A DNA stretch of 64,000 nucleotides from Pterois miles (taxonomy: Eukaryota > Chordata > Actinopteri > Perciformes > Scorpaenidae): the NCBI GenBank assembly GCA_947000775.1, contig CAMQGK010000567.1, positions 19,126,001-19,190,000 of the forward strand, written 5' to 3'. Positions 23,036 through 33,228 of this stretch are shown piece by piece. The translations under genes and the position numbers were made by a program. The notes under the pieces were generated by a model, which was given only the letters and a program-made list of their open reading frames with translations, was not told the DNA's origin and searched no databases. Each line of letters opens with the position of its first letter. Positions within the stretch are counted from its first letter, which is position 1.

Positions 23036-26000
23036 CTGCAGTTACATAGCCTACATTACATACTGTATGTAAGCTGAGTACTTTATGTAACATGTTAAAT
23101 CAACTTTGCAGAGAGCTGTGACAAAACGTCAAGTCGGGTCATATAAAAATAGTTTCCTTTGTTTCTGTATATCTGAAACAGATCAAAGATAGCAAGAATG
23201 AAAAAAGGGCATAATATCAAACATAAAAACACCTGCTACAACAGGTGCAACTGTTTCAGCTTCAATGTTTATGTGAAATTAATGACCTCAAAGTCTTATT
23301 TACAAGCTGACCTGTGTACATGATCAACTTTATTTATGCATAAGGTGTTCAATCTGTTTTGATTCCCATGTAGCTTTTATGCCAGTGACCATTTTTTATC
23401 TCTTCTGGAGGAGTGCTGGCTCCAGGATCCATCATGGAGGATTTGAAACTACATTACTGAGGTAGAAATGAGGGGATGTCAGCTGGACCTGTCATGGCTG
23501 TCTGGCACACCTGGCACTATCCTTTATTATTGAAGATTGTTTGGGAAGGAGCAGAAACAATACCTGGCTAACGACAGGCCGATACAATACAATGAGAGAC
23601 TTGCAATAATGGCAGCGCACATGATGACTGGGATTGGCAACACGGGTCAACAACAATGGATTCTTTGATAAGCATCAATCCAGCTGCCGGTCCTCTCGGG
23701 GCTTTGATCGAGTGGTTGTGTGTTGTTGTTGAGAGGCTGGCTGGGGATGGAGGTTGGCGGGGAACTGATAATGGGCTCCAGTGAATCACAAGAGATGAAC
23801 CCCCGTTGAGAGATGGAAGAGAGGAAGAGGATGAAGGAGAGAGCAGCGGGGCAAATGAGCAAGAGAGGAGAGAAAGGGAAGGGATGGATCGGGCTCGTCT
23901 GAGCCCTGCCCGCCTCCTCCACCGCCCATATTCCCCCAGTCCCCCGCTGGATGACCAGCACACAGACAGCCAGGCACCATGACGGACACTCTCCTCCTCT
24001 AATGAGTCCCAGTCACAGCTGAACACACCACTGTGCTTTACAGCGCCAACAGAAAGGCCTGCCACCATGAGTGCGTGCTACAATCACAAACACCACAACA
24101 AATACACAGAGTCAAATGGGGTCCTCCTGCAGTATATCTCCCATATAATTATGTTTGTTTGTGCCTTTGAAGGTGTGTAAGGGCGTTTTTTTCAGCCTTG
24201 CCATTGCGAGCAACTGGGACACATGCGGCGTGTTCGCAGCACGCACTCGCTCTGCCTTGCTTTCGCCTCTTTGCCACCTGTTCTGTCTTCTTCCTGGACG
24301 AGCCAGCCAAGTGCCTACGCCAGATAGCAGCATATCACATAGGCAGGCTCCTTTGGCTCTGGGGAGGAGGGGAAAAAAAAAAAAAAGCTTGTATCATGGT
24401 GCGCTCACTCACATTTCACATTCACTAAATCCATTCAGTAATCTCCTTATGCGTGTGACATGGCAGTATCAGAGGAGGTTGTTGAGGTAACTGTCAGGGA
24501 ATTTGATGCGAGTTCCCCTGTCACAGTCACTTTGGCTCGCTCCCGTCACTCAGCCCGCCGTGCCCTGAGGGGCCCCTGACAAGAGCAGTATCGGCAGGCG
24601 GCGAGGATGTCCTACAGGGTGCTCATTCCAGATACAGGACTCTGGATGCAAACCTGCCAGCTCGCGTTGGAAAGGCATTCGTGCACATTCTGCTCTGGCT
24701 TGTGGAAACGGTCTTTCATCAAATAAGTGGCATTGATTTTTGTGGAGCCCGAGTCTTTGTTGGTGTATGTATATTGATTTTGTCCATCTTTGACATGTCA
24801 GGCAGGGGGTGAGCAGTAATGTGAAAAATGACCCCCGCTCTGCCAGGGAGCCAATGAGGCGAGGCCAAAACACAGCAGGGAACCCTGCCATTAAAGCAGA
24901 ACCCTCTGCCCAGCCACATTACAGTCTATTATTTTAAAACTGGGGTCTCTTGACGCAATTGGCACTCACAAAAAAGGATGCAGCAACTCGCATTTTTCTA
25001 AACACCCTTTACAGCTCAGGCCCAAAACACACACGCACGCGCACACACCAAAAGCCATCTGAGCGTATGAGTGTAATCTAGTCCTCAGCCGGAGTCTCCT
25101 GTGGGTGTCTGTGGTTTGCTGTGCCAGTGAAATGAAAGCAGGCCTCTCTAATAACAGCGAATTTAATACCAGCACTAGTCCCTTAATGAGAGTGCCCTGT
25201 GTTTGCTCTAGGCTCATATCCGCAGCACCAGTGGGAGAGGAGGCGAGGGAGGGAGGAAGGAGGGAAATGTAGTTAAAATCTCCCATTAGCATCACCTCCA
25301 GGGCAAGCAAGCACAATCCCCAGGCGGCGGCGGGGGCGGCGGTCCGCGTGTTCGAGCGTGGGGTGCCACAAGATGCCCGTCCTTGCCTCCGCACAGCTGG
25401 AGCTCCTCGGATGGCGTTGCGCGCCGCCATTAATAACACACAGAAATTACTATGGCGCTTATTAGAAAACAGCACGACACTGGAGATCGGATGAGAAACA
25501 ATCTGCTACATTAGCGAAGAGAATGGACGGGAGTGATAAATGATGTAAAACAGGGAAATAGAAGATAAATTCCTCCATATCATCCGATGGCGGGTGAGGA
25601 CCGTAGAATAAAAGATCAAAGAAGGACGGGTGTGGGAGTGTGAAATCATTTTGAGAGTGTGTACGTGCATATTTGGTGGGTGTATGTAATATTATATTAC
25701 ATGCAAACATGAGAGGGGAAAGAAAACAAGAGGACGAGATGGGAAAACTTGCAGATGAAAGCGTCAGGTGATGGGAATATTTCCACGACGGTCAAACAAT
25801 TAACTGGCAATCCTTTAGCAATTAGCATGTCGGCCACATGAAGAAACAAAAACTAAACAAAAACAAACCATTGCAATCATCTCTGCTTTAATAGTCTTGG
25901 TGAGGTCCCCTGAGTGTTTACTAAACAGAGTGATTGCGGTGGAGATTTGAATATTTAATAACAGGAAGAGATTGGAGAGGAGCAGCGTCTGGGGAGAACA

Positions 26001-27102
26001 ACAATCCGTTTGGACTCAGTGGGCAAATGAGGGAAACTAGGCTGAGCTCATTGAATTCGTCCCTGTGGTATTAATGAATTTTAAATGAATTTTATGGAAT
26101 AGCCATAAATATACTTTGAAACTAGTGAGCAAGGAGTGTTTCGCTCTTTATATTGAAGGTGCCCTGAAACCACGGACACAGACAGATGTAAGGCTCATCA
26201 GGATTGGAGAACTCTCCGAGGTAGATTTGATACAGAGACATTTATTCTCCTCACAGCTAACAGCAGAAAAGGCTTCCCTTCTGGGACACATGCATTTTCA
26301 ATACATTTCTCAGTCCATCATATCGTGCACTTACGGGGATCAAACTCATGTAGATTGGGTTTACAAAACATCCAAAACAAAATAAGCAGTCGCATGAGTT
26401 TTTGATTGCAAAGTTTGTCTCTGAACTCTTTTTAGCTGCAGACTCACTGCACCTATTAAACATCAAAACACCACCAGCGTACGACCTCAGCACCGTGCAT
26501 CCTCAACCTCAGTCCAGGAATGTGCATGTTACCATAGAAACTGTTTAGATATTTTCTAATTACATGCAACCGCAATCCAACACACACACACAAATCAACC
26601 CGAACAAACACCAACATTTTGAATCTTCAAATTAAAACTTCTCGGCTTGTAATAAGACACTTCACAATAAAAAATGTCAGTATTTAGACGATAATTAAAA
26701 TAAATATGCATATTAAAAGTTACATACCAGTCAGTGGCGGCCTCAGGCTGTCTGAGAAACAGGGGCGACATAGAGTTTTCTAGCATGTAGAGCAGCCTGT
26801 ATGGCACCGCATCATGTATTCTCAATTTTCAGGCCACCGTAGAGGGCACTTCATCATGTTTTATCTACCACAGGGCCATCCAAGAGGGCACTTTTTGCTG
26901 TGGTTTGCTTGAACACAGGGGCACCAAGGTTATTTTTTAAATATACAAGATAAAGTGATCCCAGAATTGTCAATGGCTTTTTCTTTTTTTTTTTTTTATA
27001 TTCATACAGCCTTGAGTGGCAGAAGCTGGATGCTTCATCCATTTATTCAGCATCTATTTCAACTTCTTTGCTCACTTGAAAACAAGTTTTCATGGTCAAT
27101 AA
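23036..27102. other. Unique sequence, no gene called
   Basis: Contains the two longest non-simple open frames of the window on the minus strand (about 23568-24068 and 24966-25475). Neither shows a domain, a credible start context or protein-like composition. Segments 24.54-24.92 kb and 25.13-25.47 kb are GC-richer and repeat-free (CCGCCATTAATAACACAC near 25423) and are better candidates for regulatory DNA. A T15 run lies near 26983-26998. Confidence 0.4.
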
Positions 27103-27789
27103 TAGCCCATTTCCACTGCAGGAACTTTCCTCCGAAACTAAGAACCTTTTGAGGAACTCACTGCATTTCGACCGCAGGGACCAGGGTCTAAATCAAGTTC
27201 CTGGGACAATTTCCATGGACTTTTTATCCTGAAAAAACACCCTGAAAGTTCTTATACTTTCTGGGTGGTGCTTGCAGGGACGACCATTTCTGATTGGTCA
27301 AACACACACACAGCACTGCTGCAACTTCAATTTTATTCATAAAACAAGGACGTATTCATCTTAGTACGAGGGGAGGGCATTTCTCTTTGTTCTATAAGTA
27401 AAGTTATAGAAAAAGAGAGCAAGATCGTGTGAGAGGGCGACTGCTAGAAGAGAGACATAGCCGGCAGTACTGCGAATGAGAGAAAGAAAAGTTATTTTCT
27501 CATTGTTTCATGGAGGTTATGTTCTAAAGCACAAATAAATTACCCTAAAACACTCAACAGACGATTTATGTTTAGTTTTTTCTAAGGTTTATTTTTTCCC
27601 CAATGTGTTTCCAATGTGAGTGTATTTACTGCAGAGACCACGTCATGTAATGTTGCTTCTTCATACATCAGCAGATTAATTTGCCTCATCTTTGCAGGTC
27701 TTTAGACCACAGTGGGCTGAAGGAACATTTTCCTTGAAAAGTAGTTCCAGGGACTTCGTGCCCAGCAGCTTTTTGTGGAAACCCAGCTA
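27103..27789. mobile_element. TIR element V (non-autonomous)
   Basis: The left end TAGCCCATTTCCACTGCAGG and the reverse complement of the right end, TAGCTGGGTTTCCACAAAAA, agree apart from a short gap. Internal echoes of the same theme (CAGGAACTTTCC, AGTTCCTGGGAC, AGTTCCAGGGAC) are typical of a fish element whose termini read 'CCATTTCCACTGCAGGAAC'. No transposase-like frame. Superfamily not decided. Confidence 0.6.
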
Positions 27790-27941
27790 AATCAGTTGGT
27801 GCTTTACATTAGTGGGAGGTGCGTCCTGCGCAATTTTTAATAATGACTTTCCGCTTTGGTTAGTTTGAATTCACCACATACAATGGCTTTAGTTCCCCAT
27901 CGGAAATGGCAGTGGAAATATATATAAATATAGCGTACATA

Positions 27942-28368
27942 GACTGTATATAAAAATCGACAACATGATAGCTCCCCAAAAGTGAAGCGTAAACATCTTT
28001 ATCACCTCCTGGTGGCTGGCTGCAGTGTAGGTCATAAAGCCTGCCTCCTAGTGGATGAGACAAGGGCCAAAGATGCATGTTCGAATGTTAATTTTTCTGA
28101 TAAGTTTGGCTTTAATTAGTTATTTGATGCTATACAAAGAGGGTGAGACGTCACGATTAACAGCTGTGAGTCTCTGGCCGCGCTCGGCTCGTGGTTGGTT
28201 GGGACAGGTGACCTTAATACTGTGGCTCCACCGCCCAGGCACCACTGTACACACTCCGGCTCCAAATTCTCACAAAATCTCAAGATGGCATCTCCCGTAG
28301 CTGGAATATTCCGGCTTCATGTCTGTACAGTGGGGGGAATGGAGGTGTGTCGTCCATCTTTATCTACT
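27942..28368. mobile_element. TIR element F
   Basis: The left terminus TAGACTGTATATAAAAATCG faces the right terminus GTCCATCTTTATCTACTG; its reverse complement matches about 16 of 21 positions. The body includes CACCTCCTGGTGGCTGGCTG, AAGATGGCATCTCCC and GGCTCGTGGTTGG, matching a repeat I know from percomorph fish. No coding frame. Confidence 0.65.
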
Positions 28369-28488
28369 GATTTTTTTTAGGTGAGCCTTTCTTTTAGGTG
28401 TCTAAAAGCCGTTTTACTGCCTACCCTATCCACAGCACATTGCTTTGGTTCCATGTGTTAACTCCTGGCTGTTTCTACAAGCCGGGGC

Positions 28489-28507
28489 GGGGGGGGGGGG
28501 GGGGGGG
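28489..28507. repeat. G19 homopolymer
   Basis: A run of 19 G preceded by GGGGC. Such a tract is prone to slippage and can form a G-quadruplex in vitro; its length may be a sequencing approximation. Confidence 0.9.
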
Positions 28508-28801
28508 CACCATTATCTACTGTAGGTAATACACTGACTATGGAAAAGTAACTCACATAACTCCACTTCAAAACAACAGAACTATCCCTTTAGTAAAAGC
28601 CAGGCACTAAAACTCTAGTGAAAATACAAGAAGTATGAAAATATACTTCAGTACATAACCTACTCATTATGCAGAATGGCCCATTTCAGATTAATGTGTA
28701 ACATATTACTGGATGATAATTATTGATGCATTAATGTGTTCATCTCTTTATTGTTGCAGCTGGTAAAGGTGGAGCTAAATGTAATTACCCTACATACTGG
28801 T

Positions 28802-28842
28802 TGTGAATTTCCCCCTGGGGATCAATAAAGTTTTATCTTTTT
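28802..28842 (+). repeat. 3' tail of a LINE or SINE
   Basis: TGAATTTCCCCCTGGGGATC, then AATAAAG and a T-rich end. The same kind of terminus closes the SINEs at 6000 and 46390 (reverse). Only the tail survives, as expected from a severely 5'-truncated retroposon copy. Confidence 0.6.
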
Positions 28843-28891
28843 AACCTTTATCTACCTGTGATAAGGCATCATCATGCATTTGTTGATTGTT

Positions 28892-29191
28892 TTAACGATT
28901 GTTTTCATTACTGATTAATCAGCCAGCTTTTCTAGATTAATCGATTAGTCATTTGGTCTAAAATTGTGAGAAAACAGTGAAAACTGTCCCTCCCAGTGAT
29001 GTCTTTAAATGTCTTGTTTTGTCAAAAACCCAAAGATAGTAAAAAAAAAAAAAAAAAAAGCAGGAAATCTCTATATTTGAGAGGCTGGAAACAGAATTTT
29101 CTTCCATTTTGTATGAAAATTTTCAAAATAGTTGCAGATTATTTTTCTGTCAATCGACAAATTGATTTGCTGACTAACTGTTGTAGCTCTA
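28892..29191 (+). mobile_element. hAT-like MITE K1
   Basis: Begins AACGATTGTTTTCATTACTG and ATTAATC and ends TTGTAGCTCTA; the body carries AAATGTCTTGTTTTGTC and AGGCTGGAA. The reverse-oriented copy K2 at 47842-48121 ends in AGTTGCAGCCCTA, so the family terminus is TAGGGCTGCAACT, a typical hAT-like fish end. The left terminus here is worn away. Confidence 0.6.
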
Positions 29192-29335
29192 ATATTTTGT
29201 ATTAATGATCTGGATCTGCAAAGTAACTTAAGTTATCAAATAAATGGAGTGGAGTAGAAGTATAAAATAGCAGAAAATGGAAATACTCAGCAAAGTACAA
29301 GTACACCAGAAAGTACCTGTACTTGCAGCCCAACT

Positions 29336-31534
29336 TGGGAATCACTGTTTTACACTTTTGGCCTTTCTAGGGTTTCACCAAAACTCTGAGGTTTGAATAA
29401 TGCTCATTCCAACATCACTTACTTAATTGCAACTGCAAAAACGCAGTAATTTTGGCTTCGTGAAAAACACACATTGCCATATGCAAACACACACACACGC
29501 GGAGTGAGAGGATTTCTTGCGAGCCCAGTCCAGATCTATTAGGCAGGCATCAGGCATTCGCTGTGGGCCAGGTCTGGCTGGGCTCCCAGGTTAGAGGACG
29601 TCTCCTCCTGGCCCTCTCTTACCATCTGCTCCGTCCAGAAGGCCTGCACCACTGGGGGGAGGAGGGGCGGGGGGAGCTGGCCCACCAGATACAGCCCAGA
29701 GGAGAGGAGAGGGAGGGGAAGGGGACACTGAGGAGCAGGGAGGGGTTGGAGGGTGGTGTGAGGGTGCTGACGGAGGAGCAGAGAGGGCTGCAAAGGGCTG
29801 GGCGAGAGGGGTGGAGGAGGTTGGTGGCAGGACAAGGAGGGGGGGACAGGCGGGGCAGGGCAGGGCTCAGGTGGCCTGAGGGGAGTTACAGGGTCGTCTG
29901 TTACCTGTCCACCTCTGACCAACACCATCTGCTGCAGGGAGAGGGAGAGGAGGCGGGAGCAGACGCTCGGAAAAAACTGTGAAAATAAGGTGCTGATATG
30001 AGATCTAAATTTGCGTTCCGCATTTTGGTTTTAATTACTATTTCATTTTTCTAACAAGGCAGGGTGATTGAGAAAGAGAAAGGTAATTGAGAGCAGGAGG
30101 AAATAATATTAATGATGGATTTAGTGGGTGAAGAAGTGACGGAGAGAAAGAAATTATTCTTTTCTGCATGGATATGAGAGTTTAATTGGACACTGTGCTT
30201 TCAACTGGGCGGATGCAGGGGCTGCTGCTGCTGCTGACGCAGGGAGTTTTGGGAGAATTGGGTTTGAAACAAGAGGGAAATTTCCTCACTGAAATGAGAG
30301 ATGGAGCGATATGGCAGAGCTAACACAGGACAAAGAAACAGGTCAGGCACCTCATCTGAACATTACTTTCTCCCCTCTGCCAAATCCCATTCCAAATGAA
30401 ATACGCCACAGAGTTGGCAAAAGAAATTTATCACGGCGTTGCATGCAGGCTTCTGATCTCTCATCCACTGGCATTATAATTGACACTTCAGGAAAATGCA
30501 GCGAGGACGCCCAAGGATATAGAGAATGTATATCCCTGCTTGTCTGTCACAGCTATGTCCTCCTATTGTGCTGCTCCGTCTGGTGAAGGTGAGAGTAAGA
30601 GATTCAGCCGGCGTGGCGGTGCTGGGACTAAAAGATGGACAGAGCTTAACAGTGGATTTACACAGAGGGCAACTCCCCCATCAACCGCTGAATGAGCTGA
30701 AATTCAGAAACGCTTTAGCTTCTGTCCCTGGACGCTAAGATCACAGTTTCTTCATGAAAAGAGTCCCTATTGTTTGTTTGCTATGAGGGCTTAACGCCAT
30801 TTTCCTTTAACAACATGTTCAACACTGATTGTCAGATAATTTTAAGGAAATTGTGTTGCAAATCAGTGATTGACTGTCAAATGTTAAATAAATAAATATC
30901 AACCACTGAAAGAAAAATGTCTCCGGTGAGATCGGAACTCTTAAAAACAAGCACAGCATGACCAGCAGCATCAACAACTTCATAACTACAGAGCCAACCT
31001 AAATTACTTTCATCTCCACCAGCAATTGAAAATGCAAACACCGACTTATTGTACACAATTTATCACAACGAGGCTGCACACATCATTAAAATTAGTTGGG
31101 GAGCTGGAAGCAGTCGGGGGTGTACTGCACGCTACACCTCGATCCTTGACAGAGTGATAACAGGACTTTCACTCACTAAACATGTCACCACGGGAACCAT
31201 TTCCACCAATCTCTCTAAAAAATGAACGGATATTGATGGTGCTCAAGGAAAGAAGCCCTAAGAGCTGTCCATCTGATCGTCCTTCATCATATTAGGACAA
31301 AGACAGAAATCCCTAAATACATCAATCTATATATTTTTTTCTCAGTAATGATCATTTTCATACATATAACATCTCTTTAGCGGTGGATGAAGTATGTGAA
31401 CTTGAAGGGAAATTGAAACTTAACCACGACTTGCGCTTTATTTGCACTTTACCATCACATGAATGATGTGACTTGCTAGCTAGGACCACTGATTCACCAA
31501 ACCTGCTTGTTTGCAATAATAAGGCGCAATGAAG
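29336..31534. other. Mostly unique sequence around the candidate exon
   Basis: 29.56-29.98 kb is a GC-rich, purine-biased island. Elsewhere there is no repeat family I recognise, apart from a short GCT5 run at 30221-30236. Short plus-strand frames at 30.3-30.74 kb overlap one another and are not supported. Confidence 0.4.
29623..29931 (-). CDS. Candidate internal exon, proline-rich, unknown gene
   Basis: A 309-base reading frame (103 codons) on the minus strand sits exactly between strong splice-like signals. Upstream is a pyrimidine tract ending CCTCTCCCTCTCCCTGCAG with a tandem CAGCAG acceptor. Downstream the frame runs to ATG followed by GTAAGAG, close to the donor consensus. Both junctions fall in phase 0. 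The peptide is rich in Pro, Leu and Ser, with PPPPLSPSP and QLPPPLLPPVV, and ends VVQAFWTEQM. If the donor is not used, the frame stays open to TAA at 29539 and could be a terminal exon. I recognise no domain or gene. Cautions: the block is GC-rich and low-complexity, and the opposite strand is open over the same stretch, so this may be chance. No companion exon was found in the window. Confidence 0.25.
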
Positions 31535-31674
31535 ATGCTAAGGGGAAATGTATCGGAGTAAAAGTACATTTTATTTAAGAAATGCAGCAGAGTAACTCAA
31601 GTTAACTTAAGTACAGATACTCCCAAAAATACTATCTAAGTATTATTATTTTGTTACATTAAACTACTTCATCT
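31535..31674. repeat. MITE family M fragment
   Basis: GGAGTAAAAGTACATTTTAT, CAGAGTAACTCAAGT, TTAAGTACAGATACTCC and ACATTAAACTACTTC match the M theme of alternating AAGTA and TACTT. It stops where family D copy D2 begins. Confidence 0.55.
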
Positions 31675-32175
31675 GAAAGTTTCAACACATTCTCATCCCA
31701 ACTTGTCACAGACTGCTGATTTGTTATGCCACTTTAGCATCACTGTAGGTTTAGGAAAACTTGACATGGTTGGGCTTAAAACCTGCCTTTGGAAAGTGAA
31801 ATTGAAACTGAATGTTGTGAAGATGGGACACGAAAAAAACATCCGATTGTAACGTAAGTGAAACTTAATGTACTGGACATAAACAGTGATCTCCTGGATA
31901 AAAGCTTTGTGTTTGTTGGACACATCCACCTCCTCCTCCTCCTCCACCTGCCCTGTATGTGTCTTTTTGCTCTTTAAATAACATCAGCACACTTCCGGCA
32001 CACTTTCAGAGTGTTTAACGTTGCTGTGGATGGGTTTACATTGTTGTTAATAAACAGCCTGGTGTGTTTCGCACAGGCACTGAAGGGTGCTTTGTGCGCT
32101 GGTATCGAACACCGACGGCTGTGACAAAAACCTCTGTATTTGACGCCCTGGGAATGAGAAAGTGCTGAAAGTTTC
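31675..32175 (+). mobile_element. Family D copy D2 with 9-bp target duplication
   Basis: The element 31684-32166 (483 bases) is flanked by GAAAGTTTC on both sides (31675-31683 and 32167-32175). Its ends are inverted: AACACATTCTCATCCCA at left, and at right the reverse complement of AGCACTTTCTCATTCCC. The interior matches D1 and D3 (ATCCGATTGTAACG, GATCTCCTGGATAAAAG, TTTGTTGGACACATCCACC, GGATGGGTTTACATT). A 9-bp duplication is typical of Mutator-like elements, though 8-bp families cannot be excluded. Non-autonomous; no transposase seen. Confidence 0.8.
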
Positions 32176-33099
32176 TATACTGTTCTCTTTTCTGCTCTAA
32201 ACATTCAATGCCTGGTAGTTATTTCCTTCAGATATTGATGCATTTCTTCATCTTGGCAACAGCATCAGTGGTTAGTTTGAAATACACAAGAAACTCATGA
32301 ATTACTGCTTTGAGTGGCTGAAAAGTTGTCTCAGAAAATTGCTTTAAAAGTTGCATCTTTTCAACGATCCACAGAGGCTCAAGCGGTTTGGTATTTTAAG
32401 CTTCTCACTGTTAGAAAACAGTGACGAGTCCCAGCACTTCTGAGCTACAATGCCTTTTTATTATGAGAAAAAAAACAAGCACTGATAACTGGATCATGGC
32501 ATTTACATCATGGCATTTACTACAGTATTTCATCATCAGATGTGCTTTAATCTCTCAATTGAAATGAGATTTTGTTGTTTGCATCAATTAAAGTTGATTT
32601 AGAGTGAATGAGGGTGGGGGTTATAAACTATGGTGTATAGGAGATCTATCCATGTTGGTCAGCTATAAAGGTCATTAAGTGCTTATTAATAAATTATTTT
32701 GAAATACTGTACACATCAGTTTAATCAGATTTTTAAAAGAACAGGCAAAATTGAAACCACAGCTTTTAGATCTATAAATGCTCACTTTTTTGTCAAACCT
32801 CACTCCTCCAGTTTGTAATGCAGACAAACTTTCAACACTGTTTTCACAGCCCGAGTCGTATTGCTTGTGAGAAGTAAATTGAACGTTGCAGTGCTCCTTT
32901 AAGGAGAGTAGCATGATGCCATCAAGTGAGAAACCTACTTTGTAGACGCTACATGACCAAACATATGTGGACAGTTTCTGATAGATGGTCATGTTAGCTG
33001 GAAACAGTCAAATAAAACTAATTATTAAAACTGATTTGTTAGACAATAATTCTGTGAGTCCACAAATTGAATTCAGGGTCAATGAAGCTTGAGGCTGTG
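32176..33099. other. Unique sequence, small tandem duplication
   Basis: ATCATGGCATTTAC occurs twice head-to-tail at 32493-32506 and 32507-32520. Nothing else recognised. Confidence 0.5.
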
Positions 33100-33228
33100 A
33101 TTTCCAGTGGTGGGAAAAAGCACTCAGATATTTTACTTCAGCAAAAGTAGTGATACCACAGTGTAGAGATACTCTACAAATTGTACTTGAGTAAATGTAC
33201 TTAGTTACTTTCCACAACCGCTGATTTC
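33100..33228. mobile_element. Minimal MITE family M copy, 119 bases
   Basis: Runs from CAGTGGTGGGAAAAAGCACT (33105) to ACTTTCCACAACCGCTG (33223), with inverted ends and the AAGTA/TACTT interior. It is flanked by ATTTC on both sides (33100-33104 and 33224-33228), consistent with a short target duplication. It is an internally deleted form of the element seen at 28590-29335. Confidence 0.65.

Larger units (their letters stand above)
28590..29335 (-). mobile_element. MITE family M, interrupted twice
   Basis: Left segment 28590-28800 (CAGAATGGCCCATTTCAG, CTGGTAAAGGTGGAGCTAA) and right segment 29200-29335 (AGTGGAGTAGAAGTATAAAA, AGTACAAGTACACCAGAAAG, CCTGTACTTGCAGC) belong to one family that I know as a contiguous fish element. 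Between them lie a LINE/SINE tail (28802-28842) and element K1 (28892-29191). An A18 run sits at 29041-29058 inside K1. Confidence 0.6.

Noticed and set aside
23568..24068. 166-codon minus-strand frame
   Set aside because: Ser/Pro-rich translation of a purine/pyrimidine-biased stretch, several overlapping alternatives, no domain, no convincing splice or start context.
24966..25475. 169-codon minus-strand frame
   Set aside because: Crosses a CA/CG-rich run and GC-rich unique DNA; composition shifts along the frame and no domain is recognisable. Better explained as non-coding.
29563..29982. 139-codon plus-strand frame opposite the candidate exon
   Set aside because: Arg/Gly/Glu-rich mirror of the proline-rich minus frame; no splice signals on this strand.
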